A DNA stretch of 64,000 bases from VRUE01 sp963705635. GTDB lineage: Bacteria > Actinomycetota > Thermoleophilia > Solirubrobacterales > 70-9. Position numbers and translations under genes: made by a program. Position 1 is the stretch's first letter. Every line of letters starts with the position of its first letter. The notes beneath the pieces were generated by a model. The model did not search any database. It was given only the letters and a program-made list of their open reading frames with translations, and had not been told where the DNA came from. The stretch lies in contig CAVPKH010000001.1 in NCBI GenBank assembly GCA_963705635.1, positions 434,001 through 498,000 of the forward strand. Reading direction: 5' to 3'. Below, piece after piece: positions 56,419-64,000 of the stretch.

Positions 56419-56885
56419 TCTGAATCCCGCACAAGCCGGCTGATGGCAGGCCGAGCCCCCGCCGCACCGGTTATTTCGCGGCGCGCCGAATAACACGCGG
56501 ATACCCAAGCTTTTCCCAATGCAAAGCGGCTTTTCGGCCGCTGGCAGGCATTGAGTTTCAGGAACACAAGCTTTTCCTTGACCTCTGGGTCCGCAACTGT
56601 CTACAGTTCTGCCTGTTCCATGTACGAAGTAGTTCAGGACCCGTGATGAAACGGCAGGGAAGCAGCAAGCAGGACACCAACAGGGAGGGGTCTCCGGGAA
56701 AGGGGCCCCAAGGGACAAGGGAGAGGTATCGCAGTGATCCGGGACATCGATGAGCTCCTTCACACAGCTGCCTCCACCCGACCACTTTCCCCGGTGATCG
56801 CCAAGGCCAGTCCAGATGGATTGGCGCCCCCAAGCAACCCAACCCGGCCACAGGGGATGTCCGGCCGCAAGGAGGAGAACTGAGC
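56419..56885. other. 467-nt intergenic leader before the surface-protein cluster
   Basis: No gene is supported. Features: a GCGGC/GGCCGC-type small hairpin near 56526-56541, the direct repeat CAAGCTTTTCC at about 56508 and 56569, and a G-rich and A-rich purine tract (56650-56735). AAGGAGGAG just before 56886 is the ribosome-binding site of the next gene. A TGCAAAGC near 56520 lacks the rest of a GEMM riboswitch. Confidence 0.5.
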
Positions 56886-57701
56886 ATGTTGAAGAGAATC
56901 CGCGAACCCTTTGGCACCGCCGGCCTGGTGGTTGCGATCGTTGCCCTGATCTTTGCCCTGACGGGCGGGGCCTTTGCCGCCGATCACTATCTGGGCGCCA
57001 GCGCCTCCAAGAAACAGACCGCCAAGCGCGGCCCCAAGGGCGCCAAGGGCGACACCGGTGCGCCCGGGCCCGTCGGTCCAAAGGGCGATGCTGGCGCTAA
57101 CGGAGCCAACGGCTCAAACGGAGCCAATGGAGCCGACGGCCAGAGCGTGACCAGCGTCGCTGAGCCCGCAGGGGCAAACTGCGCCGCGGGCGGCTACAAG
57201 CTCACCTCGGCCAGCGGCACCCAGTACGTCTGCAACGGCAAAGACGGTGAAGGCGGCGGTGGTGGTGGTGAAGCCGTGCTCCCTGAAACCCTCCCCTCCG
57301 AGCAGAGCGAGACCGGCGTTTGGAGCATCAACAAGCCAGAAAAAACTGCCGGACCCATCGCCTTGTTTGCGCAGATCAGCTTCCCCGTTCCCTTGGACGA
57401 CAAACTGGGCGAAGCGAATGTCCATTACATAGATCAAGAAGGAAAGGAGCAGGGCGAACCGTCCGAGCACTGCCACGGGTCGGTGGAAGTACCGCTAGCC
57501 GATCCCGGTCACCTCTGCGTATATGAAGGGCTTGCGAGAGGCGACAATCTGCTCTCTACCCCTTCTAACGAAGGTATTTTCCAGCCCATACCCTCCAGCC
57601 AGATTGGCGCTGGTAGAACCGGCGCACTGCTGACCGTCCTTTTCACAGCTGATTCGACCCTGGCCGAAGCCTACGGCTCCTGGGCGGTGACAGCACCCTA
57701 A
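56886..57701 (+). CDS. Secreted collagen-like protein, short
   Basis: A 271-residue protein with N-terminal membrane/signal helix (VVAIVALIFALTGGAFA), about ten Gly-X-Y triplets (KGPKGA-type units and GANGANGSNGANGADG, about 49-85), a small Cys-bearing segment GANCAAGGYKLTSASGTQYVC, and a beta-rich C-domain (about 125-271) with CHGSVEVPLADPGHLC. The N-terminus resembles the common surface-protein leader of Solirubrobacterales. Strong AAGGAGGAG before ATG 56886. Followed by a perfect terminator hairpin. Confidence 0.85.
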   Translation: MLKRIREPFGTAGLVVAIVALIFALTGGAFAADHYLGASASKKQTAKRGPKGAKGDTGAPGPVGPKGDAGANGANGSNGANGADGQSVTSVAEPAGANCAAGGYKLTSASGTQYVCNGKDGEGGGGGGEAVLPETLPSEQSETGVWSINKPEKTAGPIALFAQISFPVPLDDKLGEANVHYIDQEGKEQGEPSEHCHGSVEVPLADPGHLCVYEGLARGDNLLSTPSNEGIFQPIPSSQIGAGRTGALLTVLFTADSTLAEAYGSWAVTAP

Positions 57702-57722
57702 CGGTCGACCCATTCCGCCACG

Positions 57723-57755
57723 GTCGCCCGGACGAGCTCGATTCGTCCGGGCGAC
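57723..57755 (+). terminator. Perfect 13-bp terminator hairpin
   Basis: GTCGCCCGGACGA (57723-57735) and TCGTCCGGGCGAC (57743-57755) with a 7-nt loop, 22 nt after the collagen-like stop. No T-tract follows, as usual for GC-rich actinobacterial terminators. Confidence 0.85.
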
Positions 57756-57819
57756 GCTATTACCCAATGAAGATCTTCCCCACCCACATCGCAACGACGC
57801 AGGTCAAGGAGAGCGCCAG

Positions 57820-60800
57820 ATGAGTGCACCGTCGCCCCAATCAACTGCAGACGCAGGAACCGGTGTCGGGTTCATTGGCACGGTGCCCCTCGGGCGCAGG
57901 CTGCCCGCCGTCCTTTCAGTGCTCGTCCTTGCGATCGTCCTACTAGCGCTCGCCGCCGCGCCCGCATCAGCGGCAAACGGCCGCCCGCAGATTGGAGTGT
58001 TTGGCCCTGACGGCACGCCCAACAGTCACTTTCAACGGGGCGAGCAGGTCGCCTTCGATCAGGCCGCCAAGCGCCTCTACGTGGTTGATACAAAAGCCTC
58101 CAAAATCTTTGGTTTCGACGCCTCATCGGCCGAAGCCCCAATTCCACTCAGTGGCAACTTTCCAATTAGCGTAGCTGACAACTCAGCTAGCTATTTCGAT
58201 GGATTTGCCGTCGACAACACCAGCCTTGGCACCGCCGGCAATATCTACTTTGCTTCGAGCAAAGAAGGAAAGATTTTTGGTTTTGATTCGAGTGGAAATC
58301 CTCTGGGCGGAAACTTCCCTATTTCGCTGCCTGGCCCAAGCGCTGTCTTCAATGGACTTGGGGTGGACTCAGAAGGAAATCTTTGGGTTGGCGATAGCGC
58401 AGCCAAAATAATCAGGGAGTACAGTGCTGCGGGCATACCGCAAGGAACTCCGATCGATACGGCGTCTGTGGGGCGCCCCCTCCGAATCGCCTTCGACTCC
58501 AACGGGGATGCGTACATGCTCGTAGCCAACTACGACCAAGGCTTCTCTCTCAATAAGTTCACGGCCGCGAGTGGCTACACTGCCCACACTAAAATTAACG
58601 CAAGCTATTCGGGACTCAATGACTTTACTGTCAGTACAGTTTCTCATGATGTCTTTCTCACATTGGAAAAGACCGCCAGCGCTGAAGCCTTTGACTCCAA
58701 CGGCACGCTTCTATATCCATTTGGCGCAACGATTCAAGGTTCAAAGTACCGTGGAATAGCAGTCGACGAGGCAGACGACGACCTATTCGTTCTTGATATG
58801 GGGGCGTCCGACGCAGAGGAGTCCGATCACCAGCAGATCGTTGTCTTTGGGCCGTATGGACCTGAAATCGGCTTTACCCTTGGCGCGGCTACGGGAGTTA
58901 CCGGAACTCAGGCTACGGTCAACGGCTCGATCAATCCGGAAGGTGCGACGATCACCGAATGCTTTGTCGAGTATGGGCTCTCCAAAAGTTACGGAAAATC
59001 GGCACCATGCAGCGGCTCGCTTCCAGCTGACACCGTACCTCACCCGGTCAGCGCATCGCTCAGCGGCCTTTCGCCACAGAGCACCGTTTATCACTTTAGA
59101 TTTGTGGTGAAAACTGCGATCGCCAAGTTGAGGAGCAGCGACGGTACCTTCGCCACAGCCAACACTTTTTTCACGGAAGCGGCTGACGTAACCGGGGACA
59201 CGACCGCGACCGTAAAGGGTAAGGTCAACCTCGAAGGGCTCCCGCTCAGCGACTGTCGGTTCGAATACGGCGTAACGCCACTCTACGGCGCAAGCAAGCC
59301 CTGCGTTCCCGCGGCGGGCTCGATCCCGGTTGATTCCAGCGACCATGCGGTCAGCGCAGATCTGACCGGCCTGGCGTCCCAGGGCACCTACCACTACCGG
59401 CTCGTCGTCAGCAACGCCGCCGGGACCTTTGCCGGCGACGACAGGAGCCTTACGGCCCTTGGTCCGCCGCTGGTGACCGAAGAGGAAGGGGCGCCCGTAG
59501 GGACCGATTCCGCCACGCTTCTGGCCCGGGTGGATCCCCGCGGATCGGCGACGGAATACCACTTCGATTGGGGAACCGACTCCAGCTACGGCAATCGCTT
59601 TCCGGCGGCGGGCAACGTGGCTTTGGGGTCGACCGAGATGGCGCAGGGCGTGAGCACTGAATTGAGTGGCCTGGCGGCTGCGACCAGCTTTCACTTCAGG
59701 GTTGTCGCCGTCAACGACTCGGGAGAAACGCGAGGCGCTGACCAGGTTTTTTCCACTCCGATCGCAAACGCGTCCTGCCCCAACGCGGCAACGCGCGAGG
59801 CGCAGACATCGCCTGTCCTTCCGGCGGGCTCCACACTCCTGCCGAGCTGCATGGCATTGGAGATGGTGTCGCCGGTTAAGAAGTACAATCAAAGATCGGA
59901 AACCCCGGAGTTCTCGCCAAATGGAAACCGTGTGCAGTTCTGGGGCGAAGGGGCGTTGAGCGAAACGCCCAGCATGGCATATGTGATTAATCCCTATGTA
60001 TCCAGTCGCGGCTCGACAGGCTGGAACACTCAATATGTCAACCCGCCAGCCGAAATATCCGATGGCTACAGCACCGCTGGTATTCCCTGCGCCTATAGCT
60101 CCGACCTATTGCACTGGGTGACGTGGGGGGCGATTCGGACGCAGGCGGCGGTTGGAACCAACGTCGCCTACCGCGGCACGCTCGGCGCTCCGCTTTCTCC
60201 GATCGGACCACCCGTGACTCCTCTCACCGGCGGCGTGGCCGGCGATGGTGGTTTGGCGGGGGGGATTCGCTCGGGTACCTGCGAGGGGGCTTCTGCCGAC
60301 GCCTCGCGCCTCTTCTTCAGCATCTACGACGCCACATATTTGGCGGGAGATCCGCAGCCATCGGCTGACGCCAGCTTGATCGACTACGGAAACGTCTATG
60401 AGGCCTACTTGGATGGCGAAGGCCAGCCGACCGTAAGGCTCCTGCAGCGCGATTATTCCGGCCAGGTCTACGGTGGCACCTGCGGGGCTCAAATCGGCGG
60501 CGGCCGTGGTAATCAGGTTCGTTACAGGGGGACGGTGTCCCCTGATGCCTCGCGGGTCTATTTCTCCGCCCGGCCGAGCCAGGCAGAAGGCGTCCCTTGC
60601 GACGTCGTGGCCAACAAGCTCAGGATCATGCAGCGCTTGGAAACGCCATCCGGGCCCTCGATCTCGCAGCTTTTTTCCTCGGAGTGCACGCGGGTGTCAC
60701 CGTCCTGCTCCAGCCTGGACGGGGATGACGAGTTCCAGGGCGCCTCGCAGGAAGGCGAAAAGGTCTACTTCACCACCGTTCGTCAGCTGGCCGATACGGA

Positions 60801-61908
60801 TCTTGACACCAGTGCGGACCTGTACCTCTACGACGCCTCGCGACCAGGGGGAGAACGCCTCACCCAGGTGTCCGCTGGCGATTCCTCCGACCCCAGCCAG
60901 GGGGAAGGCGCGAAAGTGCTCGGCCTGGCGGACTTCTCCGGCGACGGCTCCCACGCCTACTTCGTTGCCAAAGGCACCTTGACAACCGCGCCGAATGAAT
61001 TCGGGCGCCAGGCAGAGCTCGGCGAGCCCAACCTCTACCTGTACGAGCGCGATGCGTCGCATCCCGCTGGGAGCACGGCCTTCATCGGCACCCTGGCTCC
61101 AGGCGACGAAAATACCTGGCTCTATGCGCCCGGCGAGCGGAACGAAGCCAAGGCGGTGCCGCGCCTGGGAAGCAACGTTGAAGACCTGGCGGTTGGTGGT
61201 GACGGGCACGTCCTCGTCTTCGCCAGCCGGGCGGCGTTGAGCGGCGACGATCAGGACGGCGGGCAGCTGGACGTCTATCGCTATGACTCCTCGACCGGCC
61301 TGCTCGAACGGGTCACCAAAGCCGACCCGGGTGGATCCGACAACGGCGCCTTTTCAGCCAACTTCGTTTCGCAGGAGGGTGTCCCCGGAGCCCAGAGCGT
61401 CTCCTTTGGACGCGAGGTCAGCGAGGACGGGCGCACGATCGTCTTCTCCAGCGAAGAGAACCTATCCTCAGGCGACCCCGACAATGGGGAAAACCCCTAT
61501 ATCTGGCGCGACGGCAGCCTGACCGCCCTTCCCGTCCACGATGGGGACCCGCGGGTGAGCATGTCAGGCGAAGAGGTCGCCTTTACATCGACCGAGAAGC
61601 TCTTGCCCCAGGATGGCGACGTCGTCAGCGACGTCTACGTCGCCCGCGCCGGGGGCGGCTTTCCGATCGTCATTCCGCCGCCGCCCTGCGATGGCGAAGC
61701 CTGCCAGGCGGGGCGCGGTGGGCAGCCGGCTGACCAGGGAGCGGCCAGCGCAGGGGCGACGTCGGGCAACGTCAAGGAATCGGCAGGGCAGCAACGCTGC
61801 GGGAAGAAGTCCGTCCGCAAGCACGGCCGCTGCGTCAAGCGGCACCAGACGAGGAAACACCGTCAGCAAGCAAAGCGAGCGGGCCACGAGCAGGGAGGTC
61901 AGAAGTGA
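57820..61908 (+). CDS. Large secreted NHL/Ig/WD40-like repeat surface protein
   Basis: A 1362-residue protein with N-terminal membrane helix (about 30-52), NHL-type propeller (about 55-345: RLYVVDTKASKIFGFDASS and NLWVGDSAAKIIREY), two to three Ig/fibronectin-like domains (about 350-655, e.g. VEYGLSKSYGKSAPCSG and FRFVVKTAIAK), a LPSCMALEMVSPVKKYNQ junction, a second propeller-like region (about 680-1290), and a basic C-terminal tail (KKSVRKHGRCVKRHQTRKH). Such giant proteins recur in Solirubrobacterales; the role is probably cell-surface. It overlaps the next gene by 4 nt (GTGA). Confidence 0.88.
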   Translation: MSAPSPQSTADAGTGVGFIGTVPLGRRLPAVLSVLVLAIVLLALAAAPASAANGRPQIGVFGPDGTPNSHFQRGEQVAFDQAAKRLYVVDTKASKIFGFDASSAEAPIPLSGNFPISVADNSASYFDGFAVDNTSLGTAGNIYFASSKEGKIFGFDSSGNPLGGNFPISLPGPSAVFNGLGVDSEGNLWVGDSAAKIIREYSAAGIPQGTPIDTASVGRPLRIAFDSNGDAYMLVANYDQGFSLNKFTAASGYTAHTKINASYSGLNDFTVSTVSHDVFLTLEKTASAEAFDSNGTLLYPFGATIQGSKYRGIAVDEADDDLFVLDMGASDAEESDHQQIVVFGPYGPEIGFTLGAATGVTGTQATVNGSINPEGATITECFVEYGLSKSYGKSAPCSGSLPADTVPHPVSASLSGLSPQSTVYHFRFVVKTAIAKLRSSDGTFATANTFFTEAADVTGDTTATVKGKVNLEGLPLSDCRFEYGVTPLYGASKPCVPAAGSIPVDSSDHAVSADLTGLASQGTYHYRLVVSNAAGTFAGDDRSLTALGPPLVTEEEGAPVGTDSATLLARVDPRGSATEYHFDWGTDSSYGNRFPAAGNVALGSTEMAQGVSTELSGLAAATSFHFRVVAVNDSGETRGADQVFSTPIANASCPNAATREAQTSPVLPAGSTLLPSCMALEMVSPVKKYNQRSETPEFSPNGNRVQFWGEGALSETPSMAYVINPYVSSRGSTGWNTQYVNPPAEISDGYSTAGIPCAYSSDLLHWVTWGAIRTQAAVGTNVAYRGTLGAPLSPIGPPVTPLTGGVAGDGGLAGGIRSGTCEGASADASRLFFSIYDATYLAGDPQPSADASLIDYGNVYEAYLDGEGQPTVRLLQRDYSGQVYGGTCGAQIGGGRGNQVRYRGTVSPDASRVYFSARPSQAEGVPCDVVANKLRIMQRLETPSGPSISQLFSSECTRVSPSCSSLDGDDEFQGASQEGEKVYFTTVRQLADTDLDTSADLYLYDASRPGGERLTQVSAGDSSDPSQGEGAKVLGLADFSGDGSHAYFVAKGTLTTAPNEFGRQAELGEPNLYLYERDASHPAGSTAFIGTLAPGDENTWLYAPGERNEAKAVPRLGSNVEDLAVGGDGHVLVFASRAALSGDDQDGGQLDVYRYDSSTGLLERVTKADPGGSDNGAFSANFVSQEGVPGAQSVSFGREVSEDGRTIVFSSEENLSSGDPDNGENPYIWRDGSLTALPVHDGDPRVSMSGEEVAFTSTEKLLPQDGDVVSDVYVARAGGGFPIVIPPPPCDGEACQAGRGGQPADQGAASAGATSGNVKESAGQQRCGKKSVRKHGRCVKRHQTRKHRQQAKRAGHEQGGQK

Positions 61909-64000
61909 GAATTCTCAAGACCCGCAACGGCGTCAAGGCGCTCGGCTTGGCAGCCGTCGCGCTTGGCCTGATGGCCACGCCGGCACTTGGCGCGCCGACG
62001 TTCAGCCTCTCCTTCACCAGCTCTCCGAAAACCCTGGAACGCACCGATGAAGGGATGTTCTACTCGTCACTTGTGACCAACACTGGATCCACTCCCACGT
62101 CGGGAATCGTCACCGTCGACTTCGAGCTGCCGGCGGGCAAAGAAACCCTCGCGGTCTTCGTTCATGAACCCGTGAGCCGAAACGTATCCCCAGCCGGCTG
62201 GTCCTGCGTCCGGCAGCCACCGCTGGGAGCCCTGAGCGGAAGGGTTACCTGTACCCGCTCGGATCCACTCGCAACGGGCAAATCCTATCCGCCAATTCTC
62301 CTCGATGTTCACCTGGGCGAAGACGCCCCCGAAGTCGGCGTCACGAAAGCCACCGTGTCCGGCGGTGGTGTGCTGAAAGCCGCCAGCAAGGAAGTCAAAT
62401 ACACCTTCACCCCCGGAAAGCCCTTTGGCCTGCTGGCAAACAGCTTCGCGTCGAAAATTATCGATGAGTTCGACAACCCCTACACCGCCGCGGGCGGGCA
62501 TCCCTTTGCGGGCTATGCCACCTTCGGCTTCAACGCGCATCGCACGGTGCTCAAAACCGTGGAACCGACGGAGCAGATCAAGGACGTGGTGGTCGACACG
62601 CCACGGGGCTTCGTGGGCAATGCGCTGACCGTCTCCGAATACTGCCACACGATCGCGGAAGTGATCGCCGGGATTTGCCCTGTGGCCAGCGCCGTTGCAG
62701 GAGCCAACGTCTATGCGCCCCCGACGGGCACGACCGGGGAAATCGACCCCTACCCCGATGGCGCCATCGACCACCCGTTCGTCGAACCGATCTATGCACT
62801 TGAACCCGAATTCGGCGTACCGGCTCAGTTCGCATTCGGCGTCGCCGGGCTTGTGCCAGTCACCTTCGTGCCGGAGCTGCGGCCGGAGGAAGGCTACGCG
62901 ATCAGCTTCCGCACGGCGCCGGTTACCCAGGTGCCGCGTATCTTCGGCTCGGATATCACCCTCTGCGGCTTTGGCGCGAAGGTGACTGGAGTCGGCAGCT
63001 TCGGAGGGTGCCGAGCGCCGACCGAACCAGGGGCAAACTCAACTCCGCTGATCACCAATCCGACCCGCTGCTCAGGGCCGCCGCCGTCGACGGTTCTCAA
63101 GATCGACTCCTGGCAGCATCCGGCCGAAATCAAAGCCTACGACTACACCTCTCCGGCGACAACTGAATGCGGGGCGGTCAAATTCGAACCGGAATCGGCG
63201 CTGATCCCAACCAACCACGAGGCAGATACGCCGACCGGGCTTGGCGTGGAACTGAAAATGCCGCTCGACGGCGTGCTGTCCAACACCGGCGTCTCCCAGG
63301 CAAATCTGGACACGGTGACGGTCACCTTCCCGAAAGGAATGTCGATCAACGCCGCAGCCGCGGATGGCCTCCAGGCCTGCACGCTCGCCCAGGTCAAGCT
63401 GCACTCCAACGCCGCCGATGAATGCCCGGAATCCTCGCGCCTCGGCACGATTGAAATTGACACGCCGCTGATCCGCGAAACGCTTCACGGCTCGATCTAC
63501 GCGGCGGCGCAGAACGACAACCCATTCAGCACCCCGATCGGCCTCTACATGGTCTTCTCTTCCAAGCGGGACGGGGTCACGGTGAAGATCGCGGGCAAGG
63601 TCGTTCCCGACCCGGTCAGCGGCCAGCTGGTCAGCACCTTCACTGAAAATCCCGAATGGCCGTTCTCGAGGCTGGCCCTTCACTTCACGTCCGGGCCCAG
63701 GGCGCCGCTCGTCAACCCGCCCAAATGTGGCACCTACGCGATTCATTCGGAATTCTCGCCCTGGTCGGCGGTCAATCCGGCCAACCCGACGGCGGACGAG
63801 ATCGTCTCCCAGGATTCGAGCTACGAGGTCACCTCGGGCCCCAACGGATCTCCCTGCCCCACCGACCCGCTGGCGCCACGGCTGAAGGCGGGGCTGAAGA
63901 CCCCGCAGGCAGGCTCGAAGAGCCCCTTCGTCTTCACCCTCTCGCGCGATGACGGCACCCAGCGTTTCAGCAAGATCGACGTCACCACGCCGAAGGGCCT
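61905..64000 (+). CDS. Secreted surface protein, 5' part, runs past window end
   Basis: Starts at GTG 61905 (GGAGG upstream) inside the previous stop and stays open to the window edge, giving 698 residues so far. Signal peptide about 10-26 (ALGLAAVALGLMATPALGA), then beta-rich repeats (FSLSFTSSPKTLERTDEG, YSSLVTNTGSTPTSGIV, VTFPKGMSINAAAADGLQAC) with Cys in pairs. The pattern CTLAQVKLHSNAADECPESS then LGTIEIDTPL is the mark of a large secreted protein family in these bacteria. It is translationally coupled with the NHL-type protein, so the two probably assemble. Function unknown. Confidence 0.82.
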   Translation, partial: MRILKTRNGVKALGLAAVALGLMATPALGAPTFSLSFTSSPKTLERTDEGMFYSSLVTNTGSTPTSGIVTVDFELPAGKETLAVFVHEPVSRNVSPAGWSCVRQPPLGALSGRVTCTRSDPLATGKSYPPILLDVHLGEDAPEVGVTKATVSGGGVLKAASKEVKYTFTPGKPFGLLANSFASKIIDEFDNPYTAAGGHPFAGYATFGFNAHRTVLKTVEPTEQIKDVVVDTPRGFVGNALTVSEYCHTIAEVIAGICPVASAVAGANVYAPPTGTTGEIDPYPDGAIDHPFVEPIYALEPEFGVPAQFAFGVAGLVPVTFVPELRPEEGYAISFRTAPVTQVPRIFGSDITLCGFGAKVTGVGSFGGCRAPTEPGANSTPLITNPTRCSGPPPSTVLKIDSWQHPAEIKAYDYTSPATTECGAVKFEPESALIPTNHEADTPTGLGVELKMPLDGVLSNTGVSQANLDTVTVTFPKGMSINAAAADGLQACTLAQVKLHSNAADECPESSRLGTIEIDTPLIRETLHGSIYAAAQNDNPFSTPIGLYMVFSSKRDGVTVKIAGKVVPDPVSGQLVSTFTENPEWPFSRLALHFTSGPRAPLVNPPKCGTYAIHSEFSPWSAVNPANPTADEIVSQDSSYEVTSGPNGSPCPTDPLAPRLKAGLKTPQAGSKSPFVFTLSRDDGTQRFSKIDVTTPKG

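Noticed and set aside
56500..56560. A second c-di-GMP riboswitch before the collagen-like gene
   Set aside because: TGCAAAGC is present but the CGCAAAGCC context, GNRA-loop stem and AGCCGGG block are missing.

Overview
The window is a 64 kb stretch of a GC-rich bacterial chromosome. The best guess is an actinobacterium of the class Thermoleophilia (Solirubrobacterales-like). This rests on base composition, frequent GTG/TTG starts, a family-5 uracil-DNA glycosylase, an F420/deazaflavin-type oxidoreductase, a B12-dependent ribonucleotide reductase, an archaeal-looking topoisomerase I, and very large secreted NHL/Ig-like surface proteins with basic tails. It is an inference from protein character, not a marker-gene assignment.

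Layout. 1-5.1 kb: MFS transporter (cut by the window edge), HAD phosphatase, and a MacB/FtsX-type ABC exporter. 5.2-12 kb: CsoR-type metal sensor with a perfect operator, an HSL-type esterase, a cytochrome P450, nrdJ and a hemolysin-III-type membrane protein. 12-15.5 kb: FMN reductase and YceI pair facing a MarR regulator, a sirohaem-synthase-type protein, and a sugar epimerase. 15.6-25.9 kb: topA-tmk-holB, DUF2304 plus glycosyltransferase, a histidine kinase/response regulator pair, a SprT-like protein and a membrane-bound KAP-like P-loop NTPase. 26-34.6 kb: LtrA, a secreted protein, then a signalling island: receiver-PAS-HD-GYP, B12-binding-GGDEF, STAS, a frameshifted PAS-LuxR regulator, a reduced ATP-grasp protein overlapping a PHP protein, and a small secreted metalloprotease. 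34.7-38.7 kb: envelope genes headed by a probable c-di-GMP-I riboswitch (ice-binding-like protein, L,D-transpeptidase, collagen-like protein, DUF4333 lipoprotein). 39-43.4 kb: a decayed HD-GYP copy, ZIP and Nramp-like metal transporters, gene remnants and tRNA-Thr. 43.5-57 kb: TMEM175, a ThiF-like E1 with a peptide-clamp N-terminus, UdgB, a winged-helix protein, MMPL, pgsA, a FolE2/MptA cyclohydrolase, the principal sigma factor, an ORF running in frame through tRNA-Tyr, an SDR and a MerR regulator. 56.9-64 kb: a secreted-protein cluster continuing beyond the edge.

The most coherent theme is cyclic-di-GMP. A possible light-sensing (W-x9-EH, B12-type) diguanylate cyclase, an intact HD-GYP phosphodiesterase with a decayed paralogue, and a c-di-GMP-I-like riboswitch in front of surface-protein genes lie within 12 kb. 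Other unusual signals are: (i) a tRNA-Tyr gene embedded in frame inside a PD-(D/E)XK + AbrB-like ORF; (ii) two 105-nt elements between convergent genes whose arms mirror both gene ends, including both stop codons, around a shared core of about 46 nt; (iii) several long perfect palindromes in divergent promoter regions; (iv) a roughly 100-nt repeat placed right after two plus-strand stop codons. All calls come from reading the sequence; no database search was run.
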